DNA from: a virus | Reading direction: 5' to 3' (one strand) | Length of the DNA stretch: 64,000 nt | Virus record (IMG/VR): IMGVR_UViG_3300003323_001324 | Coordinates: 27,231-91,230 of that record | In this document: positions 1 through 6,943 of the stretch, piece by piece | Numbering within the stretch: position 1 is the first letter of the stretch | Layout: each line of letters begins with the position of its first letter | Notes under the pieces: model-generated | The model's input: the letters and a program-made list of their open reading frames with translations, nothing else | The model's database searches: none | Told to the model about the DNA's origin: nothing | Translations under genes and position numbers: made by a program

Positions 1-201
1 CGGAACGCCTCCAGCGACGACTCCTCCATCACCATCGACGGGCTCACCCTGGCGTTCCTCGTCCGGATCGACGACTCGATGCGCATCCAGTACGACATGA
101 TGGAGGAGAGGGGTGAGGTCGATGTTTCCTCCCTTGACTCTCCCGAGAAGATCCAGTCTTTCGTGTTGAGGGTCTTCCGGGCTCCTCTCGGCATCGCCTG
201 A
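1..201 (+). CDS. partial hypothetical protein (C-terminal 66 residues)
   Basis: The gene enters from the left edge in frame 1 and ends at a TGA, giving a peptide that ends FRAPLGIA. Codons end almost always in G or C, as in the other genes. The visible part is mixed and acidic (RIDDSMRIQYDMMEERGEVDV). I recognise no domain. A 36-nt gap carrying a promoter-like GTATCTC separates it from the next gene. Confidence 0.75.
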   Translation, partial: RNASSDDSSITIDGLTLAFLVRIDDSMRIQYDMMEERGEVDVSSLDSPEKIQSFVLRVFRAPLGIA

Positions 202-237
202 TTGCGGCGCGCCTAGGCTCGGCTGTATCTCTCCTCC

Positions 238-498
238 ATGGCATCTGCCAAGAAGAAACCCGCGTCCTACGAGGACTCCTTCCGCCCTCTCTCCTGGATA
301 GTCAGGAACGCCCCGAAGTTCGTCCGCCGGGACTCGGGCGGGCAGGACGCCCGCCTCGCGGCGGCTTCTGCTATAACGGAGGCCGGGGTCGTCGACCTCG
401 TCGACGCCTACCTCCTCGGCGCGAAGAGGACGCGCCAGACCATCGACAGGTACCTGGAGCCGGTCTGGGCCAGCCTCAGGACCATCGTCGGGAAGTGA
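238..498 (+). CDS. small hypothetical protein
   Basis: This 86-residue, basic, soluble protein begins MASAKKKPASYEDS and has a helical-looking C-terminal half (DLVDAYLLGAKRTRQTIDRYLEPVWASL). The ATG lies 6 nt after a TATCTC box, the spacing seen for predicted leaderless genes in this window, and there is no Shine-Dalgarno sequence. I recognise no family. Confidence 0.75.
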   Translation: MASAKKKPASYEDSFRPLSWIVRNAPKFVRRDSGGQDARLAAASAITEAGVVDLVDAYLLGAKRTRQTIDRYLEPVWASLRTIVGK

Positions 499-522
499 CG
501 GCCTCCCCTCCGTATCCCGCCC

Positions 523-813
523 GTGCCCCGTCCCGCCCTCTTCCTTCTCCTTCTCGCGGTCGTCGGCTGCAGGCGCCCCTTCCTCGACTGGGTCGTGGTC
601 CGCCCTCCCGAGCGCCCTCCGCTCGTCCTCCTTCAGTGCAGCCTGCGCGAGGACTGCCTCTCTGCCGCGGACCGTATCTGCCGCTATGGCTTCGACGTGG
701 CCGACGGCGGCTTCGAGGTGAGGAGCAGCGACGACTCCCGAGCCCTGGAGGCCGCCCTCGACCAGGCGTGGAACCGAGGCGCTTCGTCGCGCGTCTCGAC
801 TCCTCGATGGTAG
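523..813 (+). CDS. putative small lipoprotein
   Basis: The 96-residue protein starts at GTG and opens with a short basic end, a Leu-rich core (ALFLLLLAVVGC) and a lipobox-like VVGC. That predicts signal-peptidase II processing at Cys16 and membrane anchoring. The mature part has further cysteines (LQCSLREDCLSAADRIC) that could form disulfides. A CGTATCCC box lies just upstream. The start is chosen because it puts the hydrophobic stretch at the N-terminus. The function is unknown; a role at the envelope is inference. Confidence 0.7.
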   Translation: MPRPALFLLLLAVVGCRRPFLDWVVVRPPERPPLVLLQCSLREDCLSAADRICRYGFDVADGGFEVRSSDDSRALEAALDQAWNRGASSRVSTPRW

Positions 814-1108
814 CCCGCTGTCGCGAGCCCGGCCCTCCTCCCACGCCGCCGAGGGTGACCGTGACGAGGAGCGTCCCGGCCGTGATACCCTCGACGGCCT
901 CCGACCCCGGGTTCTAGCGCCTTTCTCCGTACGCTCGCGGTAGGGTTGGCTTACGGCCCTCCCTCGGGCCGGCACCGCAAGGGCCAGCCCTCACCGGCCC
1001 GCAGGAGCGGCAGAGCGAGTACGAGCTCGCGCAGGGGCTGACACGGTCCTTCCCGGACCGGACGGCGAGTGAGGGTCGCGCGGATCCGGTCCGAGCAAGA
1101 AGGTCCGC
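814..1108. other. non-coding leader region with competing inverted repeats
   Basis: No convincing gene is seen in these 295 nt. There is a TACGCT/TAGGGT promoter-like stretch near 920-950. Two mutually exclusive hairpins precede the next gene. One pairs 1044-1049 with 1055-1060; the other is a 9-bp stem pairing 1054-1062 with 1085-1093. They share 1055-1060. The second ends just before the AGAAGG ribosome-binding site at 1097, so the region may be a regulatory leader. The structure is read by eye, not computed. Confidence 0.45.
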
Positions 1109-2224
1109 ATGTCACGCAAGTTCAAGAAGCTCGTGCGCTCTGTCTCCGAGAAGTCCGGCGTCTCCCACGCCGGGGCCGTCAACCTCCTTCGCCGCGGGAA
1201 CCCCGCCCCTGTCAGGGCGCTCGACCCCGTCCTCATCCGCTCGGGCGCGAAGGCCCTCGCCGGGAAGCACACGCACGAGGCCGGCGTCGTCTCCGCCGTC
1301 CTCGACGACGGGGACGTCATGGTCACCCCGGCCGAGCCCCGGTCCACGCAGGGCGGCATCTCCTTCTGGAGGCACGAGGAGCCCGCCCGCTACTCGGCCG
1401 CGGACGTCCGGCACTTTCCCCTCAAGAAGGGGGAGAGGTTCGCCCGGTTCGTGGAGGACGTGTTCGACGTCCGCCTTTGCTTCTCCCAGTCCTCGGACGA
1501 GCCCGTCCTCTACGGGCACAACCGTCCGGCCATGTACGAGAATGGGACTCCTCTCCACTATGTGATCATGGATAAGCCCGTCGGGAAGACGTCGTACGTG
1601 ATCGGCGAAGAGGGCGAGAGCATCCTCGCGATAGCGAAGCCGCGCCGTGTTATCATCCCCCTCTGGAAGACCTCGGCGGACTTTCTCGACAATGATAGGA
1701 TAGTCGGCTTCGACGCGGTGAAGATCCGCCGCGCTGTCCGCGATCGGATGCTCGCCCTCATCGACGCCTCGAACTTCGTGCACGACCTGCTCGCGGCCGG
1801 CCCCGACTGCGGCCCGCGGGGCGAGCCTGTCCACCTCTCCTCCCCTCCGGACGGGGCCGAATGGTACGTCGCCGACCTCGACGACCACCTCTCCCCGGAC
1901 TGCGGTATGCTCCTCGACGCTCCTCCGCTTCACTCGCCGTTCCGCTACGGATGCGGTCGCGGGAAGATCGGGAGGTGGGTGTCCGGCCCGACCTTCTCCG
2001 GCCTCTATCTCTGCGAGGGCGAGACCTCGGTCGTCTCCCCGAGGACATGCCGGGCCTGCCGCTCTCCCCTCCGTCCGGAGAACCTCCGGATTGCGGACGG
2101 TTGCCCGTGTAACTCCCCGCGCGGGGTGAACCACGGCCTCGTGCCGACGGACACCTGCACCTGCCCGGAGTGCGATCCTGCGCAGACCGGGAGCACTCGC
2201 TATTCCGCCGTCAGCGGACCCTGA
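1109..2224 (+). CDS. hypothetical protein with C-terminal cysteine clusters
   Basis: This 371-residue protein has an AGAAGG ribosome-binding site 6 nt before its ATG. The N-terminus is basic (MSRKFKKLVRSVSEKSG). The last ~70 residues carry CRACRSPLRPEN, DGCPCN and CTCPECDP, which looks like one or two zinc-binding sites. No enzymatic motif is recognised in the middle. It ends 14 nt inside the convergent membrane gene downstream. It follows a structured leader, so its expression may be controlled after transcription starts. Confidence 0.8.
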   Translation: MSRKFKKLVRSVSEKSGVSHAGAVNLLRRGNPAPVRALDPVLIRSGAKALAGKHTHEAGVVSAVLDDGDVMVTPAEPRSTQGGISFWRHEEPARYSAADVRHFPLKKGERFARFVEDVFDVRLCFSQSSDEPVLYGHNRPAMYENGTPLHYVIMDKPVGKTSYVIGEEGESILAIAKPRRVIIPLWKTSADFLDNDRIVGFDAVKIRRAVRDRMLALIDASNFVHDLLAAGPDCGPRGEPVHLSSPPDGAEWYVADLDDHLSPDCGMLLDAPPLHSPFRYGCGRGKIGRWVSGPTFSGLYLCEGETSVVSPRTCRACRSPLRPENLRIADGCPCNSPRGVNHGLVPTDTCTCPECDPAQTGSTRYSAVSGP

Positions 2225-2399
2225 TCGTCGGGCCTCCCGTCAGGAGCCCGAGCCCCTGAAGGACCCAGAGCAGGAGGCAGACCACGACGACCACGGACAG
2301 GAGGGTCTTTATCCTCGCGTCCATGGGGATGAACGTCTGGATCGCCCAGACGAGGAAGCCGACGAGGGCGAGGACCAGGATCAGGGTTACGAGGCTCAT
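2211..2399 (-). CDS. small two-helix membrane protein (Thivi_2564-like)
   Basis: This 62-residue protein has two hydrophobic helices (SLVTLILVLALVGFLVWAI and LLSVVVVVCLLLWVLQGLGLL) joined by TFIPMDARIK. The helix-IPM-helix pattern matches the small membrane proteins of the Thivi_2564 type found in phages and bacteria. The start chosen is the ATG that places the first helix at the N-terminus; longer readings add a Pro/Gly/Arg-rich extension that looks non-coding. Its function is not known to me. Confidence 0.7.
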   Translation of the reverse strand: MSLVTLILVLALVGFLVWAIQTFIPMDARIKTLLSVVVVVCLLLWVLQGLGLLTGGPTIRVR

Positions 2400-2430
2400 G
2401 GTAACCCTGACTGTGCAATGAGCGTTCCAT

Positions 2431-2461
2431 CCCCCTCTCGGGGGATCCGGGGGTCTCCCCC
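2431..2461. repeat. tandem G5/C5 hairpins
   Basis: C5 at 2431-2435 can pair with G5 at 2440-2444, and G5 at 2449-2453 with C5 at 2457-2461. The outer arms can also pair with each other, so the two hairpins may exchange. They lie in the 128-nt gap between divergent genes. They could terminate stray transcription or structure a leader. No U-tract follows either hairpin. Confidence 0.4.
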
Positions 2462-2515
2462 GTTGCGCGGTCGCCCCGCCGTTCACCTCCGCCACGTTCC
2501 TGGGCACCTCGGGCG

Positions 2516-2521
2516 TAAGCT
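2516..2521 (+). promoter_or_regulatory. -10-like TAAGCT, predicted leaderless start
   Basis: GTAAGCT lies 6 nt before the GTG at 2528, with no Shine-Dalgarno sequence between. This spacing would put the transcription start at or next to the start codon. Confidence 0.45.
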
Positions 2522-2527
2522 CGCCCC

Positions 2528-2818
2528 GTGACGGACCATGACTGGGAGGAGGTGCCCCTCGAGCCCACGACGCGCTCGACGTCCGAGTTCGAGGTTCCGT
2601 CCCGGGAGGACCCCTCTCTGCTCCAGCGCGTGAGCGTGAACCTCGAGCTCAACTGGGTCTACGCCCGGAAGGTCGGGGAGAGCGAGGACGGCTCGGCCGT
2701 GCTCGGCCGGATCACGAGCCTCCGCAGGTGCCGCGCCTGCCTCCAGGAGTCGACGAACGGCGAGGAGCCGGAGGAGGGTTGCGGGGCCCGGCAGGTCCGG
2801 AGGGTGATGGAGGAATGA
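2528..2818 (+). CDS. small protein, CxxC zinc-ribbon-like, VMEE C-terminus
   Basis: This 96-residue acidic protein has a late CRAC followed by a lone Cys (EEGCGARQVRRVMEE). That CxxC...C...VME ending recurs in the proteins at 33241-33525 and 37643-37924. The GTG start sits 6 nt after TAAGCT. Its last codons (ATGGAGGA) serve as ribosome-binding site for the next gene, which starts inside its stop codon, so the two are probably translationally coupled. Confidence 0.75.
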   Translation: MTDHDWEEVPLEPTTRSTSEFEVPSREDPSLLQRVSVNLELNWVYARKVGESEDGSAVLGRITSLRRCRACLQESTNGEEPEEGCGARQVRRVMEE

Positions 2819-3219
2819 CCTGCCGGCACCGCTTCGTGGCCGTCGGCCCCTACGTCCAGTGCGACCTGTGCAAGGGCGGCAGGGAGCTCCGCGGATGGAA
2901 GGCCGCCTGCAGGCGCCTCCTCGGGCCGCGTCCGGCGGAGCGCACCGCCATCATCGTCAACGACCGGGGAGAGGTCTTCGTCGGATGGCGATCCGCCGTC
3001 TCGCTCTCCGAGAGCGGCTACGAGACCTATTACTCCGTCCCGTGCTTCGCGAGGGTCAAGAGGGTCGTCGTGGAGCCGGGCCACCTCCGCCCGATGGGGA
3101 CGGAGGTCGGGGACGTCTACTACCTGAACTCCCCTAAGGTCTACGGCTCCGTGCGGGCGGCCGAGCGCGCGGCGAGGCGCATCGGGGGCTTCCCTAGCCG
3201 CCTCGCCGTGGTCTACTGA
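2815..3219 (+). CDS. hypothetical protein with N-terminal Cys/His cluster
   Basis: This 134-residue protein starts MTCRHRF and then has VQCDLCKGG, a possible zinc-binding knuckle. The remainder is basic and mixed, with no recognised motif. The ATG overlaps the upstream TGA (ATGA) and is preceded by GGAGGA, so the start is well supported. It overlaps the 3' end of the convergent gene by 7 nt. Confidence 0.75.
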   Translation: MTCRHRFVAVGPYVQCDLCKGGRELRGWKAACRRLLGPRPAERTAIIVNDRGEVFVGWRSAVSLSESGYETYYSVPCFARVKRVVVEPGHLRPMGTEVGDVYYLNSPKVYGSVRAAERAARRIGGFPSRLAVVY

Positions 3220-3452
3220 GTCGGCCTTTCCGCCATTGCCCTCTCTATCGCCTCCCGGAACTCTTCCCTGAACCCTGGCCGCTCCTCGAACGCCCTGTTG
3301 ACGGCGGCCTCCATCGCGTGGGCGACGGGCCCGCAGTGCGCGCACCAGTGCATGACGGCCCCGCCCTTCACGTCCGTGTAGTCCATCCGGTAGCGCGGGT
3401 CGGCCTCCTTCAGGCACGCGGGGTTGTCCCCGTAGTCGTGGCAGAGCTCCAT
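3213..3452 (-). CDS. small Cys/His-rich hypothetical protein
   Basis: This 79-residue protein begins MELCHDYGDNPAC and contains HWCAHCGPVAHAME, which suggests a zinc site, followed by an Arg/Glu-rich helix. The ATG at 3452 is preferred over an upstream GTG because it lies 6 nt after TACGCT in the palindrome shared with the divergent gene. The longer reading also adds atypical sequence. The function is unknown. Confidence 0.65.
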   Translation of the reverse strand: MELCHDYGDNPACLKEADPRYRMDYTDVKGGAVMHWCAHCGPVAHAMEAAVNRAFEERPGFREEFREAIERAMAERPTQ

Positions 3453-3457
3453 GAGCG

Positions 3458-3469
3458 GAGCGTACGCTC
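3458..3469. promoter_or_regulatory. palindromic bidirectional -10 (GAGCGTACGCTC)
   Basis: This perfect 12-nt palindrome gives TACGCT on both strands, with the two hexamers sharing the central TA. It lies 6 nt from the minus-strand ATG (3452) and 5 nt from the plus-strand GTG (3474). It looks like one overlapping promoter for two divergent, probably leaderless genes. Confidence 0.55.
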
Positions 3470-3473
3470 GGCC

Positions 3474-3992
3474 GTGGACGAACCCTGTAACTGCTACGAC
3501 TGCCAGCTTGTGAGGGCCGGGTGCGCCCCTCCGGACCTTCACGCCATGGGGGCCCTAAGCGTGTGGCAGAGGCACTACCCCGAGGGCGCGAAGGTCGCCG
3601 CCCTCCCGGCGGTCGTCCGCGGCTCCCCTGGCGAGGGCGGCGCGTTCTCGATGGAGAGGGCCAACGTGATCCTCCGGGCCGCGAGGGCGAGGAGGAGGTT
3701 CGAGCGCGGGGTCCCCGTCGTCCCCCTGGAGAGGGCCGACCTGCTGGCGACGCTCCAGCGCCGGCGCGCCCAGTACATGCAGACCGCTCCCCCTCCGGAG
3801 CTCCCCGACTGGATGACGACGGAGCCCGAGGTCCTCCGCATCGCCTCCCCCGGGACCTCCTTCCCCTGCCAGTGCGGGAGGCCCGCCGTCGCCCGCCTAC
3901 GCCACAAGGGGGCCGGGATCTTCACCATCTCCGCCGTGACCGGGAGCATGTGCTGCTCTCACGTCGTCCCCGAGCTGGAGGAGACCGAGTAG
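3474..3992 (+). CDS. hypothetical protein with two cysteine clusters
   Basis: This 172-residue protein begins VDEPCNCYDCQLVRAGC and later has FPCQCGRPAVARLRHKG...CCSH, so two candidate metal sites flank an Arg-rich helical middle. The GTG start is chosen because it follows the palindromic TACGCT by 5 nt and keeps the N-terminal CxCxxC. An in-frame ATG at 3546 would remove that cluster. The function is unknown. Confidence 0.65.
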   Translation: MDEPCNCYDCQLVRAGCAPPDLHAMGALSVWQRHYPEGAKVAALPAVVRGSPGEGGAFSMERANVILRAARARRRFERGVPVVPLERADLLATLQRRRAQYMQTAPPPELPDWMTTEPEVLRIASPGTSFPCQCGRPAVARLRHKGAGIFTISAVTGSMCCSHVVPELEETE

Positions 3993-4011
3993 GTCCTCGG
4001 GACGGCGGCTG

Positions 4012-4017
4012 TAACGT
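4012..4017 (+). promoter_or_regulatory. -10-like TAACGT, predicted leaderless start
   Basis: TGTAACGT lies 5 nt before the GTG at 4023, with no Shine-Dalgarno sequence. Confidence 0.45.
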
Positions 4018-4022
4018 CGGCC

Positions 4023-4235
4023 GTGCCCAAGACCAAGTCCTCCCCGTCCCCGTCCTCCAAGGCGGGGATCACCAGGAAGCGCGGCTTCGTCAAGCCTCCG
4101 TCCGCCCGGACCCCGGCGGCCTCCCTGCCTCCCCTCTCCCAGACGGAGGCCCTTCACGAGCGGCTGGAGGAGCGCGCCCTCAACAAGGCCTGGGAGGAGA
4201 ACCGCCTGACGGCGCCGCTCAAGGGCATGCACTGA
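4023..4235 (+). CDS. small basic hypothetical protein
   Basis: This 70-residue protein starts at GTG. The N-terminal half is Ser/Pro/Lys-rich (VPKTKSSPSPSSKAG), followed by a helix (TEALHERLEERALNKAWEENRL). The composition suggests a disordered, possibly nucleic-acid-binding N-terminus. The supporting evidence is the -10 spacing and codon usage; no family is recognised. Confidence 0.6.
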   Translation: MPKTKSSPSPSSKAGITRKRGFVKPPSARTPAASLPPLSQTEALHERLEERALNKAWEENRLTAPLKGMH

Positions 4236-4261
4236 CCCCGTAGGTCTCCCCTCCGCCCCCG

Positions 4262-4267
4262 TAGTCT
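4262..4267 (+). promoter_or_regulatory. -10-like TAGTCT, predicted leaderless start
   Basis: CGTAGTCT followed by CGGGC leads straight into the ATG at 4273, a 5-nt spacing. The same layout (TAAGGT then CGGGC) occurs before the gene at 5455. Confidence 0.5.
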
Positions 4268-4272
4268 CGGGC

Positions 4273-4593
4273 ATGCGGTTCTACATCCTCACCCGTCAGC
4301 CCGGCGAGGGCTGCGACTACACCATCGGCTGCGGCATGCGCTGGGCACTCATCGAGGCCGGCACTGTCGAGGAGGCGGCGATCATGGCCGCCCAGAAGGT
4401 CCGGGACCGAGGCTGGCGCGGGGAGGGTGCCGACAAGGCCATCCTCGTCCCGGCCGACTCCGCCGTCGACCTGGCTCCCCTCCTCGACGCGGACGTCGCC
4501 CGGGAGGCGGCCGAGCGGGACTTCGCGGAGCGGCAGAAGACCGAGGCCTCCGAGCGCGCGGAGTACGAGCGCCTCCACAAGAAGTATGGCTGA
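4273..4593 (+). CDS. hypothetical protein
   Basis: This 106-residue protein begins MRFYILTRQPGEGCDYTIGCGMRWALIEAGTVEEAAIMAA, resembling the small alpha/beta phage proteins that convert a periodic measurement-like fold, but I cannot assign it. It has an acidic, helical C-terminus. It starts a run of overlapping genes: its last codons overlap the next start by 8 nt, suggesting co-translation. Confidence 0.75.
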   Translation: MRFYILTRQPGEGCDYTIGCGMRWALIEAGTVEEAAIMAAQKVRDRGWRGEGADKAILVPADSAVDLAPLLDADVAREAAERDFAERQKTEASERAEYERLHKKYG

Positions 4594-5011
4594 GGTCGTC
4601 CACGTCCGACAGCCCGCCGGGAAGCCGTACTGCGGCCAGTCCGTGCTCGCCATGGTCCTCGGCCTCGACCTCTGCGCCGGCATCGTCAGGATGGAGCACG
4701 CCCGGAGCACCAGGACCCGCGAGCTCGTGGACGCCCTGGGCGACCACGCCCTCGACACGCGGCTTCGGCTCGTGAACAAGACCCATCTCCTGGACCTCCC
4801 CGACCCCTGCGTCCTGAAGGTCCGGTGGAAGAAGGGGAGCCACTACGTCCTGCGCGTCGGCCTGACGGTCCACGACCCCATCATGCCGCGGGGCCTGGAC
4901 GTCCTCTACTGGGCGGAGTGGCTGGCGACGGTCGGCGGCCGCGTCACGAGCTACCTCCGCGTCCGCCTCGCCGAAGGTCCGCCCTCCATCGTCGTAACGC
5001 CGGGCGCATGA
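4586..5011 (+). CDS. papain-like (C39-type) cysteine peptidase-like protein
   Basis: This 141-residue protein has the layout of C39-like peptidases. The candidate catalytic Cys is in PAGKPYCGQSVLAMVLGL, followed by a His in KGSHYVLRV and an Asp in VHDPIMPRGLDV. Phage proteins of this fold may process virion or host proteins, but proteolytic activity here is inference. ATG 4586 lies inside the previous gene and gives the expected N-terminus. The gene overlaps the next by 4 nt. Confidence 0.6.
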   Translation: MAEVVHVRQPAGKPYCGQSVLAMVLGLDLCAGIVRMEHARSTRTRELVDALGDHALDTRLRLVNKTHLLDLPDPCVLKVRWKKGSHYVLRVGLTVHDPIMPRGLDVLYWAEWLATVGGRVTSYLRVRLAEGPPSIVVTPGA

Positions 5012-5430
5012 GGCTCTACATCCCTGCCTGCGGCGACCGCCTGACCCTCTCCGCCCCCTGGACCTTCCACCTCTACCTCGAGCACCGGAACGCCGAGTTC
5101 GCGAAGATCAGGGGCGTCTGGCCCGACGGGGCGAAGGGCTGGTCCCTGTATACCGCGGGGGACCTCCGCCGCGAGGAGGTGACCCTCCCGGCCGGCACTG
5201 TCCTTTGCTGCGACCGCGTCTACATCCGCACCCAGAACAAGTCTCGCGTCCACGCTGAGGACGACTACGACAGCGTCACGTGGAAGGTCCTCGGCCCGAA
5301 CGGCAAGCAGCTCAAGAAGCAGCGCTTCTGGGCGAAGCTCCACCAGGTCATCGAGATCGAGTACGACCCCGAGAGCCTGATGACCTACCGGGACATGGTG
5401 AAGCTCCCGAAGCTGATCATGGAGTCGTGA
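5008..5430 (+). CDS. hypothetical protein ending IMES
   Basis: This 140-residue protein begins MRLYIPACGDRLTLSAPWTFHLYLEHRN and looks like a beta-rich soluble protein. ATG overlaps the previous TGA (ATGA), and a TAACGC box lies 7 nt upstream, so it may be both coupled and separately transcribed. It ends KLPKLIMES, resembling the VMES/VMED ends seen on other small proteins here. No family is recognised. Confidence 0.75.
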   Translation: MRLYIPACGDRLTLSAPWTFHLYLEHRNAEFAKIRGVWPDGAKGWSLYTAGDLRREEVTLPAGTVLCCDRVYIRTQNKSRVHAEDDYDSVTWKVLGPNGKQLKKQRFWAKLHQVIEIEYDPESLMTYRDMVKLPKLIMES

Positions 5431-5443
5431 GGCTCCCCGACCG

Positions 5444-5449
5444 TAAGGT
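5444..5449 (+). promoter_or_regulatory. -10-like TAAGGT, predicted leaderless start
   Basis: CGTAAGGT followed by CGGGC lies 5 nt before the ATG at 5455. Confidence 0.5.
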
Positions 5450-5454
5450 CGGGC

Positions 5455-5742
5455 ATGACGTCAAGAGACTTCTGCTACTGGCTGCAGGGCGCCATGGAGC
5501 TCGGCCAGGTCAAGAGCCTGAGCGAGGAGCAGACCACGGTCCTACGGAACCACCTGAACATGGTGTTCGTCCACGAGATAGACCCGTCCCTCGGCGACGA
5601 GGCCCACAAGGAGGAGGTCCGGAGGGCGCACGAGGGGCCGGAGGCCTCCACGGCAACCCCCGCCGGCCGCCCTGGCCTCGTCCGCCCCGGCCTCCCTGGA
5701 GGAGGGTCCTTCGACCCCCACACGACCAGGATCATGTGCTAG
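5455..5742 (+). CDS. conserved small phage protein (DFCYWLQG type)
   Basis: This 95-residue protein opens MTSRDFCYWLQGAMELGQ, a signature of a widespread small phage protein of unknown role with an F-C-Y-W-L-Q-G motif near its N-terminus. The C-terminal third is Pro/Gly-rich and probably flexible. The start is supported by the TAAGGT box 5 nt upstream. It overlaps the convergent gene by 4 nt. The family is a strong hint that the locus is viral. Confidence 0.7.
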   Translation: MTSRDFCYWLQGAMELGQVKSLSEEQTTVLRNHLNMVFVHEIDPSLGDEAHKEEVRRAHEGPEASTATPAGRPGLVRPGLPGGGSFDPHTTRIMC

Positions 5743-6191
5743 GACTCGAGGACCGACCGGACCACCGCCGCGTCCACGAGCTGCATAAGCTCCTCCCTCG
5801 TGACCCCGACGTCCAGCAGATAGACGAGGAGATCCTCTATCTCCGTGGCGAGCTTTCTCGGCTCGTTCTTGAGCCTGGCGATGACCACCTCGGCCTTCGC
5901 CTTGTCGCCCTTCACCGCCATCTCGAACTCCACGAGGGCGCCTTGCGGCCTCACCTCCTCGATGAGGACCTCCGTCATCGCCCCGTCCTTCTCCTTGAAG
6001 GAGACCTTCGACCGGCGGACGGGCTCCCTCCCCGGCGCCGACGGGAGGACGTGGTAGACGTGGGTCGCCGCGGCGGACCTTATCCGCCTCCCGCCCCTCG
6101 CGGACGGCCAGCCGTCCCTCAGGTGCTCCAGGGCGCGGCCGACCTCCCGGTCCACCTGTTCTCTCATCGCGCGGTCGAGCGGGGACGTCAT
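5739..6191 (-). CDS. hypothetical protein ending VLES
   Basis: This 150-residue protein begins MTSPLDRAMREQVDREVGRALEHL, with a basic middle and an acidic helical end (EIEDLLVYLLDVGVTREELMQLVDAAVVRSVLES). ATG 6191 is preferred because GAGGAGGGG lies just upstream. An earlier in-frame ATG would overlap the divergent gene. I recognise no domain. Confidence 0.7.
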   Translation of the reverse strand: MTSPLDRAMREQVDREVGRALEHLRDGWPSARGGRRIRSAAATHVYHVLPSAPGREPVRRSKVSFKEKDGAMTEVLIEEVRPQGALVEFEMAVKGDKAKAEVVIARLKNEPRKLATEIEDLLVYLLDVGVTREELMQLVDAAVVRSVLES

Positions 6192-6225
6192 CCCCTCCTC
6201 TATCCCGGGCGACCCCGGACCTCCG

Positions 6226-6231
6226 TAGCGT
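6226..6231 (+). promoter_or_regulatory. -10-like TAGCGT, predicted leaderless start
   Basis: CGTAGCGT lies 6 nt before the ATG at 6238, in the short divergent gap. Confidence 0.45.
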
Positions 6232-6237
6232 TTCCTT

Positions 6238-6468
6238 ATGGATTCCACCTGCATGCGCGTCGTGTCGACGGGCGACGTCAACATCACCTCGAGCTCTCCT
6301 CCCGCCGTCGTCGGGACCTGCTCCCAGTGCGGGGGCCGCGTCTGCGTCCCCACCTTCGTGCAGGTCGGCGTGACCGACGAGACCCCGACCTGCGCCGACT
6401 GCGGCGCCCGGAAGGTCTTGCCGGCGCACGGGCCCGTCGTCGAGACCCGCGGCGGGCGTAAGGGATAG
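6238..6468 (+). CDS. small zinc-ribbon protein
   Basis: This 76-residue protein has CSQCGGRVCV and CADCGARKV about 30 residues apart, a classic four-cysteine zinc-ribbon layout. The role is unknown; such phage ribbons often bind nucleic acid or partner proteins. It directly precedes a second, smaller zinc-ribbon gene with only a 2-nt gap. Confidence 0.7.
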   Translation: MDSTCMRVVSTGDVNITSSSPPAVVGTCSQCGGRVCVPTFVQVGVTDETPTCADCGARKVLPAHGPVVETRGGRKG

Positions 6469-6470
6469 GG

Positions 6471-6644
6471 ATGCCGAGGTGCGTCGACTGCGGGGACAAG
6501 GACCTTCCTGAGAGCGCCTTCTACCGGGCTACCGGGAAGAGGCTCGGGAAGAGGTGCAAGGTGCACGAGAGGGCCCGGAAGGACCGGGTCGCCGCGGAGA
6601 AGGTCGACCGGCAGAACCGGCAAGAGCACGGGAGGCCCGCGTGA
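6471..6644 (+). CDS. 57-residue zinc-ribbon protein
   Basis: This short gene encodes MPRCVDCGDKDL...RCKVHERARKDR, with CxxC then a Cys/His pair and a highly charged C-terminus rich in Arg, Lys and Glu. Codon usage matches its neighbours. It is tightly placed after the previous ribbon gene, and its stop overlaps the next GTG (GTGA). A role in nucleic-acid binding is plausible but inferred. Confidence 0.65.
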   Translation: MPRCVDCGDKDLPESAFYRATGKRLGKRCKVHERARKDRVAAEKVDRQNRQEHGRPA

Positions 6645-6943
6645 GCAAGCCATGGGCCCAGGTCGCGGCCGTCGCCTTCTACGCGCTGGCCCTCGGGTTC
6701 ACCGGGTGGGCAGCCTTCATCCGCGAGGACTACGTGGCCTCGGCCGACCCGGAGGTGGTCGCCCAGCTCCAGGAGGCCGACCCGTCCGGCGCCCGCGCCA
6801 AGGCCTACGAGGCCGGCCTCGCCCAGCTCACCGAAAGCGCCAAGAAGAGGCAGGACCTGGCCTACCAGAGCTTCTCTTTGCTCCTCGGGGCCGCCATCGG
6901 GTACGTCGCCGGCCAGGCCTCCCGGCGTAACGTCGCGCGATGA
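6641..6943 (+). CDS. small membrane protein with two helices
   Basis: This 100-residue protein has an N-terminal helix (VAAVAFYALALGFTGWAAFI), a soluble middle and a C-terminal helix (SLLLGAAIGYVAG) before a basic tail. The GTG start overlaps the upstream stop. It ends overlapping pyrE by 4 nt (ATGA), so it may be co-expressed with pyrE. A phage holin-like or small envelope protein is possible, but nothing specific supports either. Confidence 0.65.
   Translation: MSKPWAQVAAVAFYALALGFTGWAAFIREDYVASADPEVVAQLQEADPSGARAKAYEAGLAQLTESAKKRQDLAYQSFSLLLGAAIGYVAGQASRRNVAR
6928..6933 (+). promoter_or_regulatory. -10-like TAACGT before pyrE
   Basis: CGTAACGT lies 6 nt before the pyrE ATG at 6940, inside the end of the preceding gene. 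pyrE may thus be read both from upstream and from its own leaderless start. Confidence 0.5.

Noticed and set aside
476-917. Two Arg/Pro/Gly-rich frames overlapping the lipoprotein gene
   Set aside because: They lack normal protein composition; the lipoprotein frame has a signal peptide and lipobox.
1112-2134. 340-residue minus-strand open frame opposite the gene at 1109
   Set aside because: The plus-strand gene has a ribosome-binding site and cysteine clusters; the antisense frame is low-complexity.
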